Positions 16,341 to 22,004 of a stretch of DNA of 24,283 nt are shown piece after piece; position 1 is the first letter of the stretch; each line of letters starts with the position of its first letter. Under the pieces are notes generated by a model. The model saw only the letters and a list, made by a program, of their open reading frames with translations, made no database searches and was not told the origin of the DNA. The DNA is taken from contig JAILAS010000193.1 of the NCBI GenBank assembly GCA_024681495.1, positions 1-24,283 on the forward strand, written 5' to 3'. This DNA comes from Eubacterium sp. Its GTDB lineage: Bacteria > Bacillota > Clostridia > Lachnospirales > Lachnospiraceae. The position numbers and the translations under genes were made by a program.

Positions 16341-16379
16341 AGCATCCGGATTCATTGTATCACGCAATGAAAGGATGCT
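16341..16379. repeat. Long inverted repeat over the diguanylate cyclase promoter
   Basis: Two nested arm pairs occur: AGCATCC (16341-16347) with GGATGCT (16373-16379), and TTCATTG (16351-16357) with CAATGAA (16365-16371). They are offset only by a 3/1-base internal loop around a 7-base centre. The repeat covers the -10 and most of the spacer of the minus-strand promoter. No U-run follows on either strand, so an operator or regulatory hairpin is likelier than a terminator. Confidence 0.65.
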
Positions 16380-16382
16380 CAA
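16354..16382 (-). promoter_or_regulatory. Promoter of the diguanylate cyclase gene
   Basis: On the minus strand, TTGAGC (16377-16382) and TACAAT (16354-16359) are 17 bp apart, about 40 bp before the ATG. It lies after the terminator of the flagellin-like gene, so the cyclase has its own start of transcription. Confidence 0.6.
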
Positions 16383-16389
16383 TAAGGGT

Positions 16390-16421
16390 AAAAAAATCTC
16401 CCCGGAATTTCCGGGGAGATT
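16390..16421 (-). terminator. Strong intrinsic terminator of the flagellin-like gene
   Basis: AATCTCCCCGGAA (16395-16407) and TTCCGGGGAGATT (16409-16421) form a 13-bp perfect inverted repeat around a single base. On the minus strand it is followed by a run of T (A-run at 16390-16396 on +). It lies 14 bp after the stop codon of the flagellin-like gene. Confidence 0.92.
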
Positions 16422-16434
16422 CCTGTAGTTGTTT

Positions 16435-17100
16435 TTACATGAACAGAGTAGCGTTTCTCTGTTTTTCTTCTTCTTCCTGACGCTTCTGCATCTGCTCGCG
16501 ATAGCGCTCGAGGAGCTGCTCCTTCTTGAGCTCTATGGAAGACTTGCCCATGTCGGCGTCCTCGGTCCTGCTGAGGGCTGCCGTAGTGTTCTCCGCCATG
16601 ATGGCGCTTGCCTTGGAAGCGTAGGAGAGGGCATTGTAATATGCTCCGTTCGCACTGCGGGCTGTGGATATTGAGCTGTATATAGCTGCGCTCGAAGATG
16701 TGTCTATGGAATCGGATGAAATCACCTGCTGTGTGTTATAGGTGGTCTGAGAAGCCAGATCGCTTATGCCATCTGCATAGTACTCGGACTCGAGATCTAT
16801 GGCGGCTAAGTCGGATGCAGTGTATAAGTCGCTTCCCTTCATAACGTCGTTAGCAGCGATTTCCTGATAGTAGTCTGCCATACCGGAGTATGCGGCGTCG
16901 GCTACGTTCGACTTCGCCTGGCTCATTGCATAATTTCTCTGCTTAGCCTGCTCCTGGCGAATCTGTGCCTCCATCTTTTCGGCCTTTGCGAGGCCCGCGG
17001 GATCGTCAGCTGCGGAGTTTATCTTCTTGCCGCTGGCGAGTTCCCTGTAGTATTTGGCTGTGTTACTCTGTGCGTAACTGTTAATTGATGATATGCTCAT
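16435..17100 (-). CDS. Miniature flagellin-like protein under c-di-GMP riboswitch control
   Basis: The 221-residue protein matches flagellin at both ends. Residues 20-43 read ELASGKKINSAADDPAGLA plus KAEKM, the D0/D1 signature. DGISDLASQTTYNTQQVISS (about 110-129) resembles the D1 segment. Near the C-terminus, TAALSRTEDADMGKSSIELK followed by KEQLLERYREQM mirrors the C-terminal D1/D0 helix. The variable D2/D3 domains are absent. The last 20 residues are Gln/Glu/Lys/Arg-rich instead of the usual hydrophobic D0 end, so normal filament packing is doubtful. I start at the ATG at 17100 because a perfect AGGAGG (17107-17112) sits six bases before it; starting 16 codons earlier would bury that site. 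No other flagellar genes are in the window. It may be a flagellin paralogue, a secreted relative or a filament modifier. Confidence 0.8.
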   Translation of the reverse strand: MSISSINSYAQSNTAKYYRELASGKKINSAADDPAGLAKAEKMEAQIRQEQAKQRNYAMSQAKSNVADAAYSGMADYYQEIAANDVMKGSDLYTASDLAAIDLESEYYADGISDLASQTTYNTQQVISSDSIDTSSSAAIYSSISTARSANGAYYNALSYASKASAIMAENTTAALSRTEDADMGKSSIELKKEQLLERYREQMQKRQEEEEKQRNATLFM

Positions 17101-17119
17101 GAACGACCTCCTTTTCGTA

Positions 17120-17140
17120 TAGAGATAACTTTCATCTCTA
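17120..17140 (-). other. Small hairpin in the flagellin-like leader
   Basis: TAGAGAT (17120-17126) and ATCTCTA (17134-17140) form a perfect 7-bp stem with a 7-base loop. It lies between the riboswitch terminator and the AGGAGG site, about 7 bases before that site. It may stabilise the mRNA or modulate initiation. Confidence 0.5.
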
Positions 17141-17164
17141 CCATGCACATATACGTCAGATATG

Positions 17165-17191
17165 AAAAAAGACGAGCTTCCATGCCTCGTC
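17165..17191 (-). terminator. Riboswitch expression platform: intrinsic terminator
   Basis: On the minus strand GACGAG (17186-17191) pairs with CTCGTC (17171-17176) across a 9-base loop and is followed by six T (17165-17170). It lies between the c-di-GMP aptamer and the start codon, so it can stop transcription before the gene. The loop GGAAGC can pair with GC-A-TTCC in the aptamer 3' end, a possible antiterminator. If so, ligand binding would favour termination (an OFF switch). This last point is inference. Confidence 0.8.
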
Positions 17192-17195
17192 CAAA

Positions 17196-17280
17196 TTACC
17201 TAGGAATGCAACTGGCTGCCATTTGAGGCCCTATAGCTTTGCGTCACAGGATTTCTCCTGCTTTGCCCATATCTGCTTGT
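17196..17280 (-). ncRNA. Cyclic di-GMP-I riboswitch (GEMM)
   Basis: Read on the minus strand, the leader carries the conserved GEMM elements in order. First is GGGCAAAG, then the P1b hairpin CAGGA-GAAA-TCCTG with its GNRA tetraloop. TGACGCAAAGC and AGGGCCT follow, and then TGGCAGCCAG, the tetraloop-receptor side. The downstream UUGC can close P1 with GCAG near the 5' end. The predicted transcription start from the promoter at 17287-17315 falls at about 17280, exactly before the aptamer. A terminator follows, then the flagellin-like gene. Known members of this class in Clostridia control flagellar and adhesion genes. Confidence 0.92.
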
Positions 17281-17286
17281 AACCAA

Positions 17287-17315
17287 ATTATAACAACCCT
17301 TGCAAATATAGTCAA
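17287..17315 (-). promoter_or_regulatory. Near-consensus promoter of the riboswitch/flagellin-like transcript
   Basis: On the minus strand TTGACT (17310-17315) and a perfect TATAAT (17287-17292) are separated by 17 bp. Transcription would begin about seven bases downstream, at the 5' end of the c-di-GMP aptamer. Such a strong promoter fits a gene held in check by the riboswitch. Confidence 0.88.
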
Positions 17316-17355
17316 TAAGAGGAATGTTAAATCTTTGTGAAAACATAATCTAAAA

Positions 17356-17410
17356 AAATATCAAAAAAATCCAATTAATTTTAATCTAGGTGTTAACAAA
17401 TATCAAAAAA
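17356..17410 (+). repeat. 13-bp direct repeat, candidate operator of the LeuA-AraC fusion
   Basis: AAATATCAAAAAA occurs identically at 17356-17368 and 17398-17410, 42 bp apart, which is four helical turns. The second copy lies in the -35/-10 spacer of the leuA promoter. AraC-family proteins often bind direct repeats on one DNA face, and the gene that follows encodes such a domain. The surrounding DNA is very A-rich, which raises the odds of chance similarity. Confidence 0.5.
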
Positions 17411-17425
17411 TATGATAATATTATC
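17393..17425 (+). promoter_or_regulatory. Promoter of the leuA fusion gene with a palindrome over the -10
   Basis: TTAACA (17393-17398) and TAATAT (17416-17421) are 17 bp apart, with TG one base before the -10 (extended -10). The 12-bp perfect palindrome GATAATATTATC (17414-17425) covers the -10 and could be a repressor site. The remaining 40 bp to the ATG contain no T-box or leader-peptide attenuator that I can recognise. Confidence 0.55.
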
Positions 17426-17464
17426 CTCGTGCAAAAACAATTTTAATGGAAAGGCTGATTTATC

Positions 17465-19462
17465 ATGAAAAACTACGAGAAATACGAAGTTCAGTATTTT
17501 ATGCCTCCCGAGCCCACTTATGACTGGGTGAAGCAGGATCACATCACCAAGGCACCCATCTGGTGCAGCGTTGACCTTAGAGACGGAAATCAGGCTCTGA
17601 TCGAGCCGATGAGTCTGGAGGAAAAGCTGAACTTCTTCGAGATGCTGGTCGATGTCGGATTCAAGGAAATCGAGGTGGGATTCCCCGCAGCTTCGGAGAC
17701 CGAGTACAATTTCATGCGCGCGCTCATCGACAGGGACATGATTCCCGACGACGTTACCGTTCAGGTGCTGACCCAGTCCAGAGAGCATATTATTAAGAAG
17801 ACCTTCGAGGCGGTTAAGGGAGCTCCCCATGCTGTTATTCACCTCTATAATTCCACATCCGTGGCCCAGAGGGAGCAGGTGTTTAAGAAGAGCAAAAAAG
17901 AGATTAAGAAGATCGCCGTGGACGGAGCCAAGCTCCTTTTGAAGCTCGCCAACGAGACCGATGGTAACTTCTCCTTCGAGTACAGCCCCGAGAGCTTCCC
18001 GGGCACCGAGGTGGATTACGCCGTTGAGGTGTGTAACGCCGTGCTCGATGTCTGGAAGCCCGTGAAGAGTAACAAGGTCATAATCAATATTCCCACGACT
18101 GTTGAGAATGCCATGCCGCACGTATTTGCCACCCAGGTGGAGTACATAAACAAGCATCTTAAGTACAGGGAGGCCGTTACACTCTCGCTTCATCCCCATA
18201 ATGACAGGGGATGCGGCGTATCCGACGCGGAGCTGGGCCTTCTGGCCGGAGCCGACAGGATCGAGGGAACCCTCTTCGGAAACGGAGAGCGCACCGGTAA
18301 CGTCGACATTGTCACCCTGGCCATGAATATGTTCACCCACGGAGTGGACCCCCTGCTCGACTTCGCGGACATCCCCTCTATCCGACAGAGATACGAGGAG
18401 TACACCAGGATGGAAGTGCCCGACAGGCAGCCGTATGCGGGAGACCTGGTCTTCACCGCGTTCTCGGGTTCCCATCAGGACGCTATCTCCAAGGGCATGA
18501 CCTACAGGAAGGAGAACGCCATCGACAAGTGGACCGTTCCCTACCTTCCCGTCGACCCCATGGACGTGGGCCGTACCTACGATGCAGACGTAATAAGGAT
18601 CAACAGCCAGTCCGGAAAGGGCGGCGTTTCATTCATACTGAAGCATAACTTCGGCATCTCTATGCCCAAGAAGATGAGCGAGCAGGTCAGCTACCTAATG
18701 AAGGACGTTTCGGACCACCGTCATCAGGAGCTTACGCCGAAGGCGGTATACGAGATTTTCGAGGACAGATACGTGCACTATAGCCCGTACTTCACCCTTC
18801 CCGAGTGCCACTTCAAGCAGGAGGAGGGAATCCTCGCCCAGGCCGAGATAAGGAACGAGGCCGACGGCGCCAGCCAGATCATAGAGGCCTCCGGAAACGG
18901 CCGCCTCGATGCGGTTTCTAACGCCATTAAGCAGTTCTTCGGAATCAGCTACGAGCTGGTGGGCTACGAGGAGCACGCCCTCTCCAGAAGGTCGTCCTCC
19001 AAGGCCATGGCTTATGTGGGAATCTCGTCCAACGGCAAGACCGAGTGGGGATGCGGCATCGACGAGGATATCATCAAGGCGTCCATAAACGCGCTCGTCG
19101 TTGCGGTGAATAAGCTCGACTCCGTGAGGAACAATTCCTCCGACGGCGACGACAGGATGAGCGGGATTACCGAGTTCATCCGCGGCAACTACAAGAACGT
19201 TACGCTCGACTCCCTTTCCGAGAAGTTCAAGCTCACCAAGCCCTACATCTCCAAGTACATCAAGGAGAGCTCGGGCAGGACGTTCAGCGACATCGTCAAG
19301 GAGGTGCGCCTCGAGAAGAGCAAGTTCCTTCTAAAGACGACCTCCATGAGTGTGGAGGGCATATCCGAGGCCGTCGGCTACGCCAACGTGGAACACTTCA
19401 TAAGGCTGTTTAAGAAGAGATACGGCGATACTCCCATGCAGTACCGCTCCAGAGAGAAATAA
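17465..19462 (+). CDS. leuA: 2-isopropylmalate synthase fused to an AraC-type DNA-binding domain
   Basis: LeuA condenses 2-oxoisovalerate with acetyl-CoA in the first committed step of leucine synthesis. Residues of about 30-310 form the HMGL-like catalytic barrel with DLRDGNQ (37-43), SLHPHNDRG (241-249, metal ligands H243 and H245) and GNGERTGN (272-279). Residues of about 430-550 are the C-terminal regulatory domain that binds leucine in other LeuA enzymes. This gives the full length of a short LeuA2-type enzyme. After a polar linker (552-564), residues 565-662 are a complete AraC/XylS DNA-binding domain. Its first helix-turn-helix is LDSLSEKFKLTKPYISKYIK (581-600) and its second is ISEAVGYANVEHFIRLFKKR (633-652), followed by TPMQYR. 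The reading frame and codon style run through the junction without a break. The fusion suggests an enzyme that also senses leucine and regulates genes, possibly its own. AAGG precedes the ATG. Confidence 0.93.
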   Translation: MKNYEKYEVQYFMPPEPTYDWVKQDHITKAPIWCSVDLRDGNQALIEPMSLEEKLNFFEMLVDVGFKEIEVGFPAASETEYNFMRALIDRDMIPDDVTVQVLTQSREHIIKKTFEAVKGAPHAVIHLYNSTSVAQREQVFKKSKKEIKKIAVDGAKLLLKLANETDGNFSFEYSPESFPGTEVDYAVEVCNAVLDVWKPVKSNKVIINIPTTVENAMPHVFATQVEYINKHLKYREAVTLSLHPHNDRGCGVSDAELGLLAGADRIEGTLFGNGERTGNVDIVTLAMNMFTHGVDPLLDFADIPSIRQRYEEYTRMEVPDRQPYAGDLVFTAFSGSHQDAISKGMTYRKENAIDKWTVPYLPVDPMDVGRTYDADVIRINSQSGKGGVSFILKHNFGISMPKKMSEQVSYLMKDVSDHRHQELTPKAVYEIFEDRYVHYSPYFTLPECHFKQEEGILAQAEIRNEADGASQIIEASGNGRLDAVSNAIKQFFGISYELVGYEEHALSRRSSSKAMAYVGISSNGKTEWGCGIDEDIIKASINALVVAVNKLDSVRNNSSDGDDRMSGITEFIRGNYKNVTLDSLSEKFKLTKPYISKYIKESSGRTFSDIVKEVRLEKSKFLLKTTSMSVEGISEAVGYANVEHFIRLFKKRYGDTPMQYRSREK

Positions 19463-19468
19463 TTGACC

Positions 19469-19507
19469 GGGCACCTGTAGTTTCATTGACACGGGTGCCC
19501 TTGTCAT
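19469..19507 (+). terminator. Probable terminator after the leuA fusion gene
   Basis: GGGCACC (19469-19475) pairs with GGTGCCC (19494-19500); TGT/ACA extends the stem inward past one bulged base, with a 10-base loop. A weak T-rich tail (TTGTCATTTAAA) follows. It starts six bases after the stop codon. The same DNA carries the -35 of the aroE promoter. Confidence 0.6.
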
Positions 19508-19514
19508 TTAAACT
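19486..19514 (+). promoter_or_regulatory. aroE promoter placed for a leaderless transcript
   Basis: A perfect TTGACA (19486-19491) is followed after 17 bp by TAAACT (19509-19514). The expected start point, about seven bases on, is 19521, directly before the aroE ATG at 19522. No Shine-Dalgarno sequence is present between them. Confidence 0.5.
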
Positions 19515-19521
19515 AATATTT

Positions 19522-20403
19522 ATGAGAGAGAATACAGAAATCACCGCTACAACCAAAGGCCTGTGCGTCATCGGGTCCCCGATTTCACACAGCATTTCCC
19601 CGGCTATGCACAACGAGGCCATTAAGGCCCTCGGTATCGACTATGTGTATACCGCATTTGACATTCCGGAAGATAAAATCGAGATGGCCATAAGATCCCT
19701 GAAAATCCTCGGATTTGCGGGGTGCAATGTGACCATGCCCGGCAAGCTCGTGGCAGCTAAGATCGCCGACGAGAGGACTCCCATGGTGGAACTCTGCGAG
19801 GCGGCTAACACCATAACCTTCAGGGACGGGAAAATCTGCGCCGACTCTACGGACGGCGTCGGTTTTATGTTAACCGCCCGGAGGCACGGGGCTGACCCGG
19901 TCGGGAAGCGACTGGTGGTGCTCGGAGCCGGAGGCGCGGCCAAGGCTGTCATCGCCCAGGCTGCCCTGGACGGCGTGGCGCAGATCGACATATTCAGGAG
20001 GGCCGGAGAGGCCTTTAGGGGCACGGAGGAGTTCGCGGACCGCGTTATGGCTGCCTCCGATTGTCGGATTCGGGTTATCGACCTCGCCGATGAGCAGGCG
20101 CTCAGGGAGAGCCTTGCGGGTGCGTGCGCGCTTGTCAACGGCACCAGCGTCGGCATGGAGCCGCATCCGGAGGGGTGCCTTATTCCCGATGCATCCTTCC
20201 TTCACGAGGGGCTCTTCGTCTGTGATTTGGTGTATCACCCGGTTATGACGAGACTCCTTACCATGGCTAAGGAAAGCGGTTGTGAGATTGCCACCGGCAA
20301 GAGTGTTTTATTGTTCCAGGGGGCGGCCTCGTTCGAGCAGTTTACAGGGCATAAGATGCCGGTGGACCGCGTGATTGACGTCGTTTTCGACGGAGAGGTT
20401 TAG
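19522..20403 (+). CDS. aroE: Shikimate dehydrogenase
   Basis: AroE reduces 3-dehydroshikimate to shikimate with NADPH in aromatic amino acid synthesis. The 293-residue protein shows GSPISHSISPAMHN (18-31), the substrate-binding and catalytic NVTMPGK (69-75, K75), AANT (94-97) and STDGVGF (109-115, D111). The Rossmann loop LGAGGAAKA (134-142) and the C-terminal FQGAASFEQFTG follow. The usual His before the catalytic Lys is Gly here. A TTG at 19486 would add 12 residues, but it lies inside the preceding terminator and has no ribosome-binding site. The ATG at 19522 is preferred. No Shine-Dalgarno precedes it, and a promoter is positioned so that the mRNA would start at or next to the ATG. It is followed by the AroD-AroK fusion after 9 bp. 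Confidence 0.94.
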   Translation: MRENTEITATTKGLCVIGSPISHSISPAMHNEAIKALGIDYVYTAFDIPEDKIEMAIRSLKILGFAGCNVTMPGKLVAAKIADERTPMVELCEAANTITFRDGKICADSTDGVGFMLTARRHGADPVGKRLVVLGAGGAAKAVIAQAALDGVAQIDIFRRAGEAFRGTEEFADRVMAASDCRIRVIDLADEQALRESLAGACALVNGTSVGMEPHPEGCLIPDASFLHEGLFVCDLVYHPVMTRLLTMAKESGCEIATGKSVLLFQGAASFEQFTGHKMPVDRVIDVVFDGEV

Positions 20404-20412
20404 GAGAGAAGT

Positions 20413-21693
20413 ATGATAATCAGAGGACGAAAAATCGGGGATGGCATGCCCCTTCTGTGCGTATCGGTGAGTGATGTCACTTCGCGCGCAATCAGAAAGA
20501 GGATAATGTATCTGGCTGACCGTGAGCTCGACGCCGTCGAGTGGCGCGCGGATAACTTTAACCTCGGAAGGGAGCAGGAGGCCACCGAGAAGATTCTGTC
20601 CATGGGAAGACACTTCCTCAGGGATAAGATCTTCATATATACGTACAGGACTGTAAACGAAGGCGGCAACGGCATAGCCACGGGACAGGATTACGAGAGG
20701 ATTGTCCTCATGGCAGCATCCTCGAACTCGTGCGATTTCGTCGACTGCGAGATAAACGGGATATCCGAGCCGGGGTCTTTTATCAGGCAGATTAAGAACT
20801 ACGGCTGCCGCGTTATTGCATCATGCCACGACTTCGACGGCACGCCCGATAGCGATGAGATAATGGCCGTGCTGACCCGTATGAAGGACGCCGGCGCCGA
20901 CATCTGCAAGGTGGCGTACACGCCTAAGAATTCCAACGACGTGCACAGGCTGATGGAGACGGTTCAGAGGTTTAAGGTTCTAAATCCCGGAGTCCCCGTC
21001 ATCGGAATTTCTATGGGAGAGCTGGGCGTGGAGAGCAGAATCTGCGGAGAGTTCTTCGGTTCATGTCTTACCTTCGCCGCCGTGGAGGATTCGGACAAGA
21101 GAAGCTCCGGCGGTTCCGCTCCCGGACAGGTGAACTACACTCAGATGGGTGAGGCTCTTCAGGCCATACACAGGGCCGCCTGCTGCGGTAAAAAGCTCTA
21201 CTTTATCGGTTTTATGGGCACGGGAAAGACGTCCGTCACGAAGAAACTCTGTCGCTTTACGGGATGCGACTGGGTGGACGTCGACAGAAATATAGAGGTT
21301 TCCACCGGTAAGAACATTACCGATATATTCGACGAAGTCGGAGAGGAGGGCTTCAGGAAACTGGAGACCGGAGAGCTCCAAAAGATAGCGGACATGCCCG
21401 GGAGGCTGGTGGTCTCCTGCGGCGGCGGCGTCGTCACCAGGGAGGAAAACGTCAGGATAATGAGGGAGAGCGGTGAGATAATCCTTCTCACGGCCACGCC
21501 CGAGACGGTGTTCTCGAGGGTGTCGGGCTCTCTGTCGAGGCCCATCCTTAACGGACACATGAATATCGACTACATCCGGGAGCTCATGAGCCTTCGCGAG
21601 GAGGCGTATGAGAGGGCGGCCACCGCTGTGGTGAGAACCGACGACATGGGAGTGGAGCAGATAGCCAGGCACATAAAGAAACTGTACTTTTAA
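20413..21693 (+). CDS. aroD-aroK: Bifunctional 3-dehydroquinate dehydratase / shikimate kinase (AroD-AroK fusion)
   Basis: The 426-residue protein carries two consecutive-pathway enzymes. Residues 1-252 are a type I dehydroquinase that forms a Schiff base. VEWRAD (42-47), the catalytic His in ASCHDFDGTP (136-145, H139) and the Schiff-base lysine in DICKVAYTP (163-171, K166) are present, with PGVPVIGISMGELG downstream. Residues 260-426 are shikimate kinase, with the P-loop GFMGTGKTS (266-274), WVDVD (287-291), CGGGVV (336-341) and the lid motif SRPIL (375-379). Both halves look complete and of normal length, joined by a short linker (CCGKK). AGGAG precedes the ATG. AroE, the step between these two activities, is encoded immediately upstream, so three successive shikimate steps are made from one transcript. 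Confidence 0.95.
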   Translation: MIIRGRKIGDGMPLLCVSVSDVTSRAIRKRIMYLADRELDAVEWRADNFNLGREQEATEKILSMGRHFLRDKIFIYTYRTVNEGGNGIATGQDYERIVLMAASSNSCDFVDCEINGISEPGSFIRQIKNYGCRVIASCHDFDGTPDSDEIMAVLTRMKDAGADICKVAYTPKNSNDVHRLMETVQRFKVLNPGVPVIGISMGELGVESRICGEFFGSCLTFAAVEDSDKRSSGGSAPGQVNYTQMGEALQAIHRAACCGKKLYFIGFMGTGKTSVTKKLCRFTGCDWVDVDRNIEVSTGKNITDIFDEVGEEGFRKLETGELQKIADMPGRLVVSCGGGVVTREENVRIMRESGEIILLTATPETVFSRVSGSLSRPILNGHMNIDYIRELMSLREEAYERAATAVVRTDDMGVEQIARHIKKLYF

Positions 21694-21728
21694 CGGCGGT
21701 TCGATAACATTATTATGTAAATAGAGCT

Positions 21729-21757
21729 TTGCTTTTTACATATCCGTATGCTATAAT
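21729..21757 (+). promoter_or_regulatory. Promoter of tRNA-Arg
   Basis: TTGCTT (21729-21734) and a perfect TATAAT (21752-21757) are 17 bp apart, ending 9 bases before the tRNA. An 8-bp inverted repeat TATGTAAA/TTTACATA (21714-21721 and 21735-21742) brackets the -35. No T-run follows it, so it is not a convincing terminator for the aroD-aroK gene. Confidence 0.75.
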
Positions 21758-21766
21758 GGACCGAAT

Positions 21767-21838
21767 GCATTCGTAGTTTAATGGATAAAACATCGGATTC
21801 CGGTTCCGAAACTGCGGGTTCGATTCCTGCCGAATGCG
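21767..21838 (+). tRNA. tRNA-Arg (anticodon CCG)
   Basis: The 72-base sequence folds as a full cloverleaf. The acceptor stem is GCATTCG (21767-21773) with CGAATGC (21831-21837), plus discriminator G. A D-arm with TAGTTTAATGGATAAAACA follows. The anticodon stem TCGGA/TCCGA holds the loop TTCCGGT, giving anticodon CCG. The T-arm is GCGGG-TTCGATT-CCTGC. It reads CGG arginine codons. CCA is not encoded. Confidence 0.95.
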
Positions 21839-22004
21839 GTTTCGGCCGGCTAAATAACCCCTCTTAATATTTTCCCGGAGGGGACTACCACTTACATTCG
21901 TTATTTAGAGAATAAGGCTGATAATTGAGGCGGCGCATGCCGCATTATGATTTGAGTATTACACCCTGAGCGCAGGGTTACTTTGATGGAGGTTTTTTAA
22001 GCTT
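21839..22004 (+). other. Structured leader between tRNA-Arg and the SH3 gene
   Basis: This 166-base gap holds no gene. It holds three separate hairpins: CCCCTC/GAGGGG (21858-21883, 14-base loop), GCGGC-GCAT-GCCGC (21930-21943) and ACCCTG-AGCG-CAGGGT (21963-21978). None has a following U-run except the last, which is followed at a distance by the ribosome-binding region GGAGG and TTTTTT (about 21989-21999). The first may end the tRNA transcript by another mechanism. No known riboswitch pattern is recognised. Confidence 0.55.

Noticed and set aside
17101..17148. Upstream ATG (17148) for the flagellin-like gene
   Set aside because: It would place the perfect AGGAGG at 17107-17112 inside the coding region. 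The added 16 residues do not resemble flagellin, which begins right at the internal ATG.
17426..17464. T-box or leader-peptide attenuator before leuA
   Set aside because: The 40-base leader is too short and has neither a T-box motif, Leu-codon run nor terminator.
19486..19521. TTG at 19486 as the aroE start
   Set aside because: It falls in the terminator hairpin of the preceding gene and on the -35 box, has no ribosome-binding site, and the extra 12 residues have no counterpart in AroE.
21767..21838. tRNA-Arg as an integration site of a mobile element
   Set aside because: No integrase, no repeated tRNA 3' end downstream and no change in codon style were seen, although the far flank lies beyond the window.
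21858..21883. CCCCTC/GAGGGG hairpin as a classical terminator of tRNA-Arg
   Set aside because: The 14-base loop and the absence of any T-run after the stem do not fit an intrinsic terminator, so it is listed only as leader structure.
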